64,000 nt of DNA from an uncultured Collinsella sp. (GTDB lineage Bacteria > Actinomycetota > Coriobacteriia > Coriobacteriales > Coriobacteriaceae), in assembly GCA_900551365.1 (NCBI GenBank), contig URVZ01000002.1:22562-86561 (forward strand). The letters are read 5' to 3'. Under the pieces are notes generated by a model that was given only the letters and a program-made list of their open reading frames with translations, made no database searches and was not told the origin of the DNA. The translations under genes and the position numbers were made by a program. The stretch's first letter is position 1. Every line of letters starts with the position of its first letter. Shown here piece after piece: positions 34,908-43,523 of the stretch.

Positions 34908-35747
34908 TTATGCCTCCTCGAGCTCGAGTTTGTTATCAGCGATGTCTTGGGCGGTCGCGCGGTAGAGCTCATCGATAAAGGCAACCTTAAAGCTTGCCGG
35001 GGCATCGGCGACAGCGGCGGCACGCGTGCCGGCAACGTTGTAGACGGCGGTGCCGCAGACGGCTGCCGTAAACGGATCGGCGGCGCAGGCATACACGGCC
35101 AGCACGCCGCCCTGCGAGCAGCCGCAACCGGTGATCTTGGACATGAGCGGGCTGCCGCCGTGGGACTTGGCCACGGTTGTGCCGTCGGTAATCAGGTCGA
35201 CTTCGCCCGAGACCACTACGGCGCCGCCGGTGTAGCGGGCGAGCGCCACGGCGGCATCGCGGGCGGCGTCGACCGTGTCGGTGGTATCGACACCGCGCAC
35301 GCGGCTCAGATCGGCCGCCTCGCCCTCAAGACCCCACAGGCCGGCGAGCGCGATAATCTCGGAGGCGTTGCCGCGCACGATGGCGGGCTTGTACTGCTTG
35401 AGCTCGTTTACCAGCTGGGTGCGCAGGCTACCGATACCCAGGCCAACCGGATCGAGTACCCAGGGCTTGCCGGCGTCGTGTGCCGCCTTGGCCGCGCGGG
35501 GAATCGTCTGCTCGTAGATGGGGAAGAGCGTGCCCATATTGAGATAGATGGCGCCGCCGCCGGCAACGAGTGCCTCGCCCTCGTCGGGCAGATAGACCAT
35601 GGCGGCCGATCCGCCCACGGCGAGCTGTGCGTTGGCGACAAAGTCGATCGTCACCGTGTTGGTGATGGAACCGGCCATCGGATTGGTAGCGCGAATCTCA
35701 TTCACGGCCTTGATCACATGTTGCTTAAGCTGTTCCGAATCAATCAC
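34908..35747 (-). CDS. thiM: Hydroxyethylthiazole kinase
   Basis: The 279-residue ribokinase-like protein has ThiM features: ITNTVTIDFVANAQLAVGGSAAMV near residues 26-49, PWVLDPVGLGIGSLRT near 108, IVRGNASEI, and MSKITGCGCSQGGVLAVY with the catalytic GCG cysteine. It phosphorylates the thiazole moiety during salvage. The GTG start at 35747 is chosen because AAGGAGG lies 8 nt upstream; an ATG 33 codons earlier would read through the riboswitch's terminator region. First gene of the thi operon. Confidence 0.93.
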   Translation of the reverse strand: MIDSEQLKQHVIKAVNEIRATNPMAGSITNTVTIDFVANAQLAVGGSAAMVYLPDEGEALVAGGGAIYLNMGTLFPIYEQTIPRAAKAAHDAGKPWVLDPVGLGIGSLRTQLVNELKQYKPAIVRGNASEIIALAGLWGLEGEAADLSRVRGVDTTDTVDAARDAAVALARYTGGAVVVSGEVDLITDGTTVAKSHGGSPLMSKITGCGCSQGGVLAVYACAADPFTAAVCGTAVYNVAGTRAAAVADAPASFKVAFIDELYRATAQDIADNKLELEEA

Positions 35748-35767
35748 TGCACATGCCTCCTTGGCAT

Positions 35768-35800
35768 AGAAAAGGGGCGCTGTGCATAGACAGCGCCCCT
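35768..35800 (-). terminator. Riboswitch expression-platform terminator
   Basis: AGGGGCGCTG (35773-35782) pairs with CAGCGCCCCT (35791-35800), and on the minus strand TTTTCT follows. It lies between the TPP aptamer and the thiM ribosome binding site, so ligand-dependent transcription attenuation is the likely mechanism. Confidence 0.85.
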
Positions 35801-35811
35801 GTAAAGGCGGC

Positions 35812-35903
35812 ATGCTCCCTACGCCAGCATTAACTGACAGGTTCAAAGGATTGGGCCCATTGCCCTCTCAGCCTTGTGGTTTGCACCGCCGGCACTCCCG
35901 CAT
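35812..35903 (-). promoter_or_regulatory. TPP riboswitch (THI element)
   Basis: Read on the minus strand: ATGC closes with GCAT (P1), GGGAGTGC follows, then the conserved CTGAGAGG (pyrimidine-sensing arm) and TTGAACCTG with GTTAATGCTGGCGTAGGGA (pyrophosphate arm). All THI-box signatures are present and in order. It controls thiM, the thiamine-binding gene and thiE. Confidence 0.96.
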
Positions 35904-35970
35904 CGAATCTGTTGTTCCCTATACTAGCGCACCGTTACAATGGTTGCGGTGAAAATGACTGGGGGACTCT

Positions 35971-36879
35971 ATGATCAAACTTGTGCTGACCGATATGGAC
36001 GATACGCTGATTCCAGCCGGGCATGACGGCGCCAGCGACTACGCCATTGAGGGTATTCATGCCATGCAGACGGCGGGTCTGCACTTTGGGCCGGTTTCGG
36101 GTCGTCAGCCGTCCGCGATGGGCTGGATGTTCAAAAACCGTTCCGAGTGTTTTTCGACCGGTGCGTTCTGTAACGGCCAGGTGATGTTTGTCGACGGCGA
36201 AGTAGTCGCCTCGCGCGCAATCGACAACGATGCTCTGATGCGTTTGGCCGACTATCTGGAGCAAGAGACCGACGATACATTTCTAAAAGTCTACAGCCTG
36301 GGCGATGACTTTTGGGGCAACGATGCCTATTGCGTGACGAGCAATCCCGAGCGTGTGCGTCGCGCTATGGAGTCGGGCGGCAATGCGTGGCTCAAAGGCG
36401 AAGAGGCCCCGTGCCGTCCCGTCGTCGATGACGCGCCGGTGTTTAAGGCGAATATCTGGAGTGCCCGTTCGCGTGAGGAGCTCGCGGAGCTACGCGAGCG
36501 CGTTGCCGCTGAGGTGCCGGAACTCTCGCTCGTGTTTCCCAACAACCGAGTGCGCCTGTTCGACATCCTTCCGGATGGTTGGGACAAGGGCTGCGCTGCG
36601 CTGGAGCTGGCGCACGCTTTGGGCCTGACGCCCGACGAGGTGGCCGTATTCGGCGATTCCGATAACGATTTGCCCATGATCGATGCCGTTCCCAACTCCG
36701 TTGCAGTCGCCAATGCCAACGAGGCCGTCACGGCTGCCGCACGCTGGCATATCGGCGCTGCGGCAGATGATGCGGTTGCCGGGGCTCTGCATCAGATTGC
36801 CGCCTGCGCCGCGACGGGGGAGATGCCGTCGTTTATGCGTCAGGAGGGTGCAGCCGACGCGAATCTCGCGAACAGCTAA
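35971..36879 (+). CDS. Cof-type HAD hydrolase
   Basis: The 302-residue phosphatase has HAD motif I DMDDTL near residue 8, motif II VSGRQ near 43, and the late GDSDNDLPMID (motif IV) near 229 with a Lys upstream (WDKGCAAL). The C2-type cap inserted at about 90-190 defines the Cof subfamily, which dephosphorylates sugar phosphates, nucleotides or FMN. Substrate not assigned. ATG 35971 follows GGGGGACTCT. The LysR gene starts 11 nt after its stop, so the two are likely one operon. Confidence 0.9.
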   Translation: MIKLVLTDMDDTLIPAGHDGASDYAIEGIHAMQTAGLHFGPVSGRQPSAMGWMFKNRSECFSTGAFCNGQVMFVDGEVVASRAIDNDALMRLADYLEQETDDTFLKVYSLGDDFWGNDAYCVTSNPERVRRAMESGGNAWLKGEEAPCRPVVDDAPVFKANIWSARSREELAELRERVAAEVPELSLVFPNNRVRLFDILPDGWDKGCAALELAHALGLTPDEVAVFGDSDNDLPMIDAVPNSVAVANANEAVTAAARWHIGAAADDAVAGALHQIAACAATGEMPSFMRQEGAADANLANS

Positions 36880-36889
36880 GGAGACAGCC

Positions 36890-37786
36890 ATGAAGCTCCA
36901 GCAGCTCAGATATGTCGTCAAAGTTGCCGAATGCGGCAGCATTACCGAGGCCTCGCGCCGTCTCTTTGTGTCGCAGCCTTCGATTACCGCGTCGATTCGC
37001 GATCTCGAAAACGAGATGGGTGTGCACATCTTTGAGCGCACCAACAAGGGCGTCATTGTGTCCGAGGAAGGCGAGACCTTCTTGGGCTATGCGCGCCAGG
37101 TACTCGACCAGGCCGACCTGCTCGAGGGCAAGTACAAGGGCGCATCCGAGCAGGTGCCGCACTTTAGTGTGAGCTGCCAGCATTATTCCTTTGCCGTCAA
37201 CGCGTTTGTCGACGTGATCCGCGAGTTCGATGCCGCGCGTTACGACTTCACCCTGCGCGAGGAGCAGACTCACGAGATTATCGAGGATGTCGCGCATATG
37301 AAAAGCGAACTGGGCATCCTGTACTTATCCGAGCATAACCGCGAGGTCATCGAGCGCATGCTGGTGGCCAACGAGCTCGTGTTCGAAGGACTCTTCTGCG
37401 CCACGCCGCATGTCTTCGTCTGCGCCGACCATCCGCTGGCGGACCGCTCCAGCGTGACGCTCGAGGATCTGGAAGACTACCCGTTCCTGTCCTACGAGCA
37501 GGGCAGCTACAACTCGTTTTACTATTCCGAGGAGCTGACCTCGACCTTTGAGCGTCGCAAGAATATCCGCGTGCGTGACCGTGCGACGCTGTTCAATTTG
37601 GCCATGGGCCTCAACGGCTACACGGTATGCTCGGGCGTGATCAGCCACGAGCTCAACGGCCCCGGCATTATCTCGATTCCGCTCGACGTGGACGAGTACA
37701 TGGAGATCGGCATTATTACGCGCAAGAACACGACGCTCACGCGCTACGGTCGGGCCTATATCGACGCGATTCGTCAGCATATCTAG
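36890..37786 (+). CDS. LysR-family transcriptional regulator
   Basis: The 298-residue regulator has the LysR DNA-binding domain MKLQQLRYVVKVAECGSITEASRRLFVSQPSITASIRDLENEMG at its N-terminus, and an effector domain after residue 90. ATG 36890 is preceded by AAGGAG; the frame is open upstream in the HAD gene but without homology. It precedes a MetE-like gene with a perfect palindrome in between, so it may control that gene, perhaps in response to a sulfur or methionine signal (inference). Confidence 0.92.
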   Translation: MKLQQLRYVVKVAECGSITEASRRLFVSQPSITASIRDLENEMGVHIFERTNKGVIVSEEGETFLGYARQVLDQADLLEGKYKGASEQVPHFSVSCQHYSFAVNAFVDVIREFDAARYDFTLREEQTHEIIEDVAHMKSELGILYLSEHNREVIERMLVANELVFEGLFCATPHVFVCADHPLADRSSVTLEDLEDYPFLSYEQGSYNSFYYSEELTSTFERRKNIRVRDRATLFNLAMGLNGYTVCSGVISHELNGPGIISIPLDVDEYMEIGIITRKNTTLTRYGRAYIDAIRQHI

Positions 37787-37833
37787 GCTGCTGTGCTCCG
37801 CACGGTTCAAGTCTCTTTATGACAGTCCAGACT

Positions 37834-37854
37834 GATATAGGAAGCATCTATATC
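37834..37854 (+). promoter_or_regulatory. Palindromic operator before MetE-like gene
   Basis: GATATAG (37834-37840) and CTATATC (37848-37854) form a perfect inverted repeat with a 7-nt spacer. It lies 88 nt upstream of the MetE-like start and 47 nt after the LysR stop. TATATTTTAC downstream could be the -10 region. A LysR target is plausible. Confidence 0.55.
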
Positions 37855-37941
37855 AAACTGTTATAAACGTATATTTTACGATGGCCATATGAGCGCTCAT
37901 ACTCTGTCCCAGTAAAGCAACCAATGCAAAGGGAGATATCT

Positions 37942-39075
37942 ATGAGCACTTCGATTCAACCGAACGCGCCGTTTCGCGCCGATATCGTCGGCAGTTTTCT
38001 TCGTCCGCAGGCTGTAAAGGATGCCCGTGCCGCCTATGTCGCGGGTAAACTTGACGCTTCCGGCCTTAAGGCCGTCGAGGACGATGCTATTCGCGATTTG
38101 GTGGCAAAGCAGAAGGCCGCCGGCCTGCAGGTCATCACCGATGGCGAGTTTCGCCGCAGCTACTGGCACCTCGATTTTATGTGGGGGCTGAACGGCGTCG
38201 AGCGTCGCACCTCGCGTACGGGATATATGTTCCACGACGAGGAGACCACGGCCGATACCGCCGTGGTGACTGGCTCCATCAGCGGCGAGAACCACCCCTT
38301 CGTCGAGCACTTTAAGTTTGTCAAGGCACTTGAGGGCGAGGACCACGTTGCACGCCAGACCATCCCGGCGCCTATCCAGACGTTCTCTGAGGTCACGCTC
38401 GACCGCTGCGATGGCCAGCAGGAGAGCCTGCGCGCTGTCTATAAGACCGATGAGGAACTTGCCGACGCCATCGCAGCCGCTTATCGTACGGTGATCGCCG
38501 ACCTGTACGCTGCAGGCTGCCGCAACATCCAGTTTGATGACTGCACCTGGGGCATCTATTGCGATACCGACTTTGTGTCCAAGACCGGCATGAGCCCGGT
38601 TGATCTGCAAAAGGTGAGTGAGCTGGGCGTGGCGCTCAACAACGCCGCTATCGAGGGCAAGCCCGACGACCTGGTCATTAACACGCATGTGTGCCGCGGT
38701 AACTACCACTCTACCTATGCCTTCGAGGGTGGCTATGACCCCATCGCGCCATACCTGTTCGCAAACGAGGATGTTGACGCATTTTACCTGGAGTTCGATA
38801 CGCCGCGCGCCGGTGGCTTTGAGCCGCTCAAGTATGCCGCTCCCGGCAAGAAGGTCGTGCTGGGCCTGGTGACCACCAAGGCCGCTGAGCTCGAGGACGA
38901 GGATGCCATCGTCGAACGTATCCACGAGGCCGCAAAGTATGTGCCGCTCGAGAACCTGTACCTGTCGCCCCAGTGCGGCTTTGCCAGCTGTGAGATTGGC
39001 AACAAACTGACCGAGGACGAACAGTGGGCAAAGATCGCGCTGGTCAAGCGCATTGCCGAGCGCGTTTGGAAGTAA
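37942..39075 (+). CDS. Cobalamin-independent methionine synthase C-terminal-type protein (YxjG-like)
   Basis: The 377-residue protein is a MetE C-terminal-domain homologue without the N-terminal half, like Bacillus YxjG/YxjH. The metal ligands are in place: THVCRGN (His and Cys), LEFDTPRAG (Glu) and SPQCGFAS (Cys). The first strand RADIVGSFLRP and ITDGEFRRSYWHLDF match the family. The short type may transfer methyl groups from a donor other than methyl-THF-glutamate, so the exact substrate is open. ATG 37942 follows GGGAGA. Downstream of a LysR gene that may control it. Confidence 0.9.
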   Translation: MSTSIQPNAPFRADIVGSFLRPQAVKDARAAYVAGKLDASGLKAVEDDAIRDLVAKQKAAGLQVITDGEFRRSYWHLDFMWGLNGVERRTSRTGYMFHDEETTADTAVVTGSISGENHPFVEHFKFVKALEGEDHVARQTIPAPIQTFSEVTLDRCDGQQESLRAVYKTDEELADAIAAAYRTVIADLYAAGCRNIQFDDCTWGIYCDTDFVSKTGMSPVDLQKVSELGVALNNAAIEGKPDDLVINTHVCRGNYHSTYAFEGGYDPIAPYLFANEDVDAFYLEFDTPRAGGFEPLKYAAPGKKVVLGLVTTKAAELEDEDAIVERIHEAAKYVPLENLYLSPQCGFASCEIGNKLTEDEQWAKIALVKRIAERVWK

Positions 39076-39198
39076 CGCTACCGTTCGCAGGTGACGGCGC
39101 GTGCGAGACATGGCGCATCGCGTACAATGGTTCGGATCGTATCGTTCGGGCAGGTAATCCGCTATGCTCGAGCGCCCTTCCATTTTGAAAGGACTCTC

Positions 39199-40533
39199 AT
39201 GTCCCAGTCCTCGACGCCCGCCGCCAGCGATGCCATCTACGACGCATCGTCGCTCGGCCGCCCGCGCATGTTTTTGCTCGGTCTGCAGCACCTGTTTGCC
39301 ATGTTTGGCGCCACCGTGCTGGTGCCCGTGCTCACCGGTCTCTCGGTTTCGGCAACGCTTTTGTTTGCCGGTTTGGGCACGCTGCTGTTCCACTTCCTGT
39401 CGCGCGGTAAGGTGCCGGCATTTTTGGGCTCATCGTTTGCCTTTATTGCCGGTTATGCCGCAATCGCGCCCAACGGCGAGACCGAGCTTTTGCCCTACGC
39501 TTGTCTGGGCGTTGCTTGCGCCGGCCTGCTTTATCCGGTGCTTGCGGCGCTCTTCCGCGCCTTTGGCGCCAAGCGTGTCATGCGTTTCTTCCCGCCGGTG
39601 GTGACTGGCCCCATCGTCATTTCGATCGGTCTGATCCTGGCGAGCTCCGCTATTGCTAACTGCCAGACCAACTGGCTTGTGGCTGTCATTGGCGTTGCCG
39701 TTATCGTCACCTGCAACATCTGGGGCCGTGGCATGGTCAAGATCGTGCCGATTTTGCTGGGCGTTGTGGTGAGCTATGCCGTTGCGGCTGCGCTCGGCGA
39801 GGTTGATTTCTCGGGCGTTGCCGCCGCTCCGTGGGTCGGTCTGCCCATCGTGTGGGACAACACCGTGTTTGCACTCTTTGGGCCGCAGTTCGATAACGGT
39901 CTTGCCACGACGGCCATCATCACCATCATGCCGCTGGCCTTCGCGACCATGATCGAGCATATCGGCGATATCTCTGCTATCGGTTCGACTTGCGAGCGCA
40001 ACTACATTGCCGATCCCGGTCTGCATCGCACGCTGCTCGGCGACGGCCTTGCCACGATTCTGGCTTCGCTCTTTGGCGCTCCGGCCAACACTACGTATGG
40101 CGAGAACACCGGCGTGCTCGCCCTGACGCGCGTGTTCGACCCGCGCGTAATTCGAATTGCCGCGTGTTGCGCCATCGTGCTTTCGTTCTGCCCCAAGTTC
40201 GCCGCGGTCATCGCCGCCATGCCGGCATGCGTTATCGGCGGTGTGTCGCTCGTGCTCTACGGCATGATCAGCGCTGTGGGCGTCCGCAACCTCATCGAGA
40301 ACCAGGTCGATTTCCAGAACAACCGCAACGTGCTGGTTGCCGCGCTGGTGCTCGTGCTTTCGCTCGGCATCGCGTACAGCACCGCCGGCGCCATCGTGTT
40401 GGAGCTGGGCGGCGTGACCATTTCGCTGTCCGGCATTGCCGTGGGCTCACTGGTGGGCATCGTGCTCAACGCCATCCTGCCGGGTAACGACTTTGAGTTT
40501 GATGTCTCCGAGCTTGAGGAGGCTGCTGAGTAG
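39199..40533 (+). CDS. Uracil/xanthine permease (NCS2 family)
   Basis: The 444-residue protein has about 14 TM segments and NCS2 signatures: GLQHLFAMFGATVLVPVLTG near residue 30, FLGSSFAF, the motif with ATMIEHIGDISAIG near 252, and GAPANTTYGENTGVLALT near 300. The latter two resemble UraA (uracil:H+ symporter) more than the xanthine branch. Uracil import is inferred. ATG 39199 follows GAAAGGA; the open frame upstream has no membrane character. A strong terminator follows. Confidence 0.9.
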   Translation: MSQSSTPAASDAIYDASSLGRPRMFLLGLQHLFAMFGATVLVPVLTGLSVSATLLFAGLGTLLFHFLSRGKVPAFLGSSFAFIAGYAAIAPNGETELLPYACLGVACAGLLYPVLAALFRAFGAKRVMRFFPPVVTGPIVISIGLILASSAIANCQTNWLVAVIGVAVIVTCNIWGRGMVKIVPILLGVVVSYAVAAALGEVDFSGVAAAPWVGLPIVWDNTVFALFGPQFDNGLATTAIITIMPLAFATMIEHIGDISAIGSTCERNYIADPGLHRTLLGDGLATILASLFGAPANTTYGENTGVLALTRVFDPRVIRIAACCAIVLSFCPKFAAVIAAMPACVIGGVSLVLYGMISAVGVRNLIENQVDFQNNRNVLVAALVLVLSLGIAYSTAGAIVLELGGVTISLSGIAVGSLVGIVLNAILPGNDFEFDVSELEEAAE

Positions 40534-40558
40534 CAGCTGCGTTCAGCTAAAACAAGAT

Positions 40559-40597
40559 ATGGTGCCCATGCGTATATGCGTGTGGGCACCATTTTTA
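40559..40597 (+). terminator. Terminator after uracil permease gene
   Basis: ATGGTGCCCA (40559-40568) pairs with TGGGCACCAT (40583-40592), followed by TTTTAATG. It overlaps the stop of the convergent esterase gene at 40595. Confidence 0.92.
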
Positions 40598-41260
40598 ATG
40601 CGTCAGTATCCAGTGGATGCCGCGGGCCATGCGTAAGTCGGTTTGGGCAAAGTGATTGCCGGGGTTGAGCTCCAGCGTTGTTGGAATGCCGCGCTCGACG
40701 AGCAACGCTTCCATCGCGCGTGTGTCGTCGAGTACATGCCGCATCATGCGGTTGGGCGTCTTGGTTTCCTTTTTGCCGAGTGACAGGTAGACGGCTTGCG
40801 GGCTGCCGGCAAAAGGGGCCGTGCTGGCACGGTCGACAAAGTCGGGAAACCATAGCGACCCCGATGCGCTCGCGGCGCGGTCAAAGGCGTCGGTTTGCCA
40901 GAGGGACCAGAGTGCGAAGAGGCCCGCGAGCGAGTAGCCGGCAATGCCGCGCCAGGTGGGCGGCTGAGGAAGCGACGACTCGACCTGGGGGATTATCTGA
41001 TTCAGCAGCTCATCAAGAAAATCGGCAGCTTGGCCGCCGAAAGGCTCGGCATCGCGTACGGTCCCGTCGCATGCCCAGGGGCTCAGCTCGCGATTCCAAT
41101 CGAGCCCGCCAATGGTGACGAGGGCGAATGGCGGACAGTCGAGCTCTCGGCAACACTTATAAACCTCGCTGCCGTCGCCCACGACCACAGGAAGGTAGAT
41201 GACAGGCGCGCTTTCCGTATGATTCGAATAAACGGTTATCTGCTTTTGATGCGCTTCCAT
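40595..41260 (-). CDS. Alpha/beta hydrolase-fold esterase (Fes/YbbA-like)
   Basis: The 221-residue protein has GYSLAGLFALW near residue 128, matching the GxSxxG nucleophile elbow of Fes/IroE-type esterases, with a late GNHFAQTDLRMARGI region for the catalytic histidine. It lacks a signal peptide. The compact size and the SGSLWFPDF segment are typical of cytosolic putative esterases in Gram-positives. Siderophore hydrolysis is possible but unsupported by neighbours. The stop lies inside the permease terminator. ATG 41260 is the start, with GAGAAG upstream. Confidence 0.82.
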   Translation of the reverse strand: MEAHQKQITVYSNHTESAPVIYLPVVVGDGSEVYKCCRELDCPPFALVTIGGLDWNRELSPWACDGTVRDAEPFGGQAADFLDELLNQIIPQVESSLPQPPTWRGIAGYSLAGLFALWSLWQTDAFDRAASASGSLWFPDFVDRASTAPFAGSPQAVYLSLGKKETKTPNRMMRHVLDDTRAMEALLVERGIPTTLELNPGNHFAQTDLRMARGIHWILTH

Positions 41261-41370
41261 GACGGGCTTCTCTCAGTGTTGTGATATCGGCAGCCCCAAT
41301 TGTCGCACGCCAGCGTATGCCGGTTGGGCTAGACCAAAGACAATCTCGTGCATCCCCTGCGGACGCATAT

Positions 41371-41410
41371 GGAAAACGCCACCGCCGGAGGGGAGCTCGG
41401 CGGTGGCGTT
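41371..41410 (-). terminator. Terminator after first wall-anchored protein gene
   Basis: AACGCCACCGCC (41375-41386) pairs with GGCGGTGGCGTT (41399-41410) with a 12-nt loop, followed by TTTTCC on the minus strand. Confidence 0.88.
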
Positions 41411-41467
41411 GTTAAACGGTGCTGGGGCTCGGGGCCTTCGCGGGAGCTGCCATGTGCGCAGAGGCGT

Positions 41468-43252
41468 CTAAGAACGCTTACGGCTCGCCATGGTGCCTGC
41501 GGCGATAGCGGCTGTTCCCGCAAGGACGGTTGCCACGATGGCCGCACCCGAGGTGTCGCCGGTTGCCGCGAGCACGCCGGTAGTCTTGGCTTTCGTGGTT
41601 GAAGCCGCAACGGCCTTGGTCGGCTTTGAGCCCTCAGGCTTGGGGTTCTGCTTGGACTCCGCGGGCTTGCTTTCTGCGGGCTTGGTCTCGTCGGGCTTGG
41701 GGTCTTCCGGCTTGGCTACCTCGGGAGGTGCGATGGTCGTACTTTTGGCGACTGCTTTGATATAGAGGGAGTCGACCGTGGCGTCGCCCGTGCCGATGGC
41801 TTGGCCTGCCTCGTAGATGCCGTCACGGAGCTTGCGATAGTCAATGACCTTGCCGCCTTCGGGCGTCTGGATGGCGGCGTTCTCAATCTTGATGGTGCCG
41901 ATTGTCTTGCCGTCAGCGCTCATGGCACGGGCAAAGATTGCCGCTGTATCTCCTTCGGCCGTTACCTTGCTGCGGATGATCGAGATGACTGCGGGTGTGA
42001 CGCCCTCGCTGGTCTGGGCGATGATGCCGATGTTCTCGCCTTGGGGTTCGCGCCTCGTCTCGCCATCTTGGTTTTCGCTGTAGGGGATGGGGCCGTCGCC
42101 GTTCTCGACATAGCGGGCTATGGCCTTGACAACGGAGTCGCTGATGTAGATGTGGCCGCCCTTCTCGTTGGGTCGATCGTTTCTGGTGGAGAATGCAGCC
42201 GAAACCTCGCCTTCTGCAAACGCGTCCACGGTGGAGCCGTTCTTGACGACGATGTCGTCCTGGTAGGTGAAGAGGGCGTTGGCGCCACCGTATCTGCCTT
42301 TACTTGCACGGACCGTCACGTTTGCATAATCGAGGGTGATGCCCTTGTGGGCATAGACGCCATATTCAACACCGTTTACGTTGAGGGAGGCGTTTGTGGC
42401 TGCGAGGCTGCCCTTGGCCTCGACGGCAGCGTCTTCCTCGGAGCTTGCCTTGACCTGGCTGCCGTCCGAGATGTTGATATTGTCGCCGCTCCAAAGGGCC
42501 TCACCATCGGCTGAGCTTGCCTCGACCGTCCCGCCACCCTTGATGGTGAGGTTCTTGTCGGCTCCAATACCCTTGTCCTTGGTAGCCCTGGCGGTGACGG
42601 CTCCGCTGTCGTCAATCGTGATATTGCCGTTTGCCCTGATGCCATCCGATGCACCCGTGGCGTTGACGTTGCCCGAACCTTTGATAGCGAGATCACCTCC
42701 GGCATTGATGGCATCAAACCCAGTGCTCGTGGCGTTGACGGATCCGGCTCCGTCGATGTTGATATTACCCGTGGTGAGGATAGCGTCCTCAGTAGATGTC
42801 ACGCTGAGCGTGCCGCCCTCGTCGCCTTGGATATTGAGCTCGGCATTCTCGTTAGTGCCATGAGAAACGTTGATGCTTTCGATCCATTCGGCAGTGACGA
42901 TGTTGGTTCCCGAGTAATTCACGTTGAGCTTGCCTGCGGCCTGGATCTCGCCGCCGTTATAGTTGTTGAGCTTCAAGTCGTCGGCGCCGTCCCACGACCA
43001 GGTACCGGCCTCGTCGCTCGCCGCGGTGTTGTACTTGTTGCCGCCGACCTTGACCCATTCCGCTGCGAGCGAGACGCTCGGCATGAGCAGCGAGCTCACC
43101 GTGAGCGCGCAGGCCAGGCCGCAGACGATGCGGCGCGTCACGCGGCGCCAGCTGCCGTGCGCGAGTCCTATGCGACGGCGAACGTCGGGTTCGGCAACAT
43201 GGGTTCCGGCGGTAGTGTCATTGCGTTTGGGGGTCGTGAACAAGGCTGCCAT
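41468..43252 (-). CDS. Sortase-anchored beta-helix surface protein, paralogue A
   Basis: The 594-residue protein has a long signal peptide (twin-arginine-like RRVTRR, then a hydrophobic core CGLACALTVSSLLMPSVSLAAE near residues 20-55), a body of repeated short beta strands with the pattern GN.NI...G.V.A....DAI.A.G, resembling Cthe_2159-type carbohydrate-binding beta-helix domains, a Pro/Lys/Glu-rich spacer near 520-560 (PKPDETKPAESKP), and a C-terminus LAATGD + hydrophobic helix + SRKRS. LAATGD is a variant of the LPxTG sorting signal. It is a paralogue of 43524-45299. ATG 43252 follows GGGAG. Ligand unknown. Confidence 0.85.
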   Translation of the reverse strand: MAALFTTPKRNDTTAGTHVAEPDVRRRIGLAHGSWRRVTRRIVCGLACALTVSSLLMPSVSLAAEWVKVGGNKYNTAASDEAGTWSWDGADDLKLNNYNGGEIQAAGKLNVNYSGTNIVTAEWIESINVSHGTNENAELNIQGDEGGTLSVTSTEDAILTTGNINIDGAGSVNATSTGFDAINAGGDLAIKGSGNVNATGASDGIRANGNITIDDSGAVTARATKDKGIGADKNLTIKGGGTVEASSADGEALWSGDNINISDGSQVKASSEEDAAVEAKGSLAATNASLNVNGVEYGVYAHKGITLDYANVTVRASKGRYGGANALFTYQDDIVVKNGSTVDAFAEGEVSAAFSTRNDRPNEKGGHIYISDSVVKAIARYVENGDGPIPYSENQDGETRREPQGENIGIIAQTSEGVTPAVISIIRSKVTAEGDTAAIFARAMSADGKTIGTIKIENAAIQTPEGGKVIDYRKLRDGIYEAGQAIGTGDATVDSLYIKAVAKSTTIAPPEVAKPEDPKPDETKPAESKPAESKQNPKPEGSKPTKAVAASTTKAKTTGVLAATGDTSGAAIVATVLAGTAAIAAGTMASRKRS

Positions 43253-43392
43253 GGTTGCTCCCGTTCTCATAGGGCCTATACGACTAGATTCAGCGTATCT
43301 GCTGGATGTTGCCGGCGGTAGTGCCGTTTGGAGGGCAAAATGGCCAAAATGGGGGAGAAATAGGCCGCACGCCGGCGCAGGGACCGGCGCTA

Positions 43393-43430
43393 AAAGAAAA
43401 GCGCGGGGCCGCATGGCGACTCCGCGCTTT
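43393..43430 (-). terminator. Terminator, duplicated copy
   Basis: AAAGCGCGG (43398-43406) pairs with CCGCGCTTT (43422-43430), followed on the minus strand by TTCTTTTA. It is a copy of the terminator at 45441-45480 and now follows paralogue B. Confidence 0.85.
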
Positions 43431-43456
43431 ATTGTTCAGCTTTTGCAGCCTTGCCC

Positions 43457-43501
43457 TTACGCTACGAAGAAGTAGACGAGGAAGGCAAGGGCCGCGATCC
43501 A
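43457..43501 (-). pseudogene. Remnant of purine permease 3' end
   Basis: The minus strand reads W-I-A-A-L-A-F-L-V-Y-F-F-V-A-stop, identical to the last 14 residues of the permease ending at 45508, with only a few third-base differences. It is followed by the same terminator. This short copy is a duplication scar left by tandem copying of the surface-protein gene; it has no start and is not translated as a protein. Confidence 0.88.
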
Positions 43502-43523
43502 CCCGTCCCGTGCGAAAAAGTGT

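Noticed and set aside
37787..37941. SAM or T-box leader before the MetE-like gene
   Set aside because: No S-box core or terminator/antiterminator was found; only the palindrome and a promoter-like stretch are visible.
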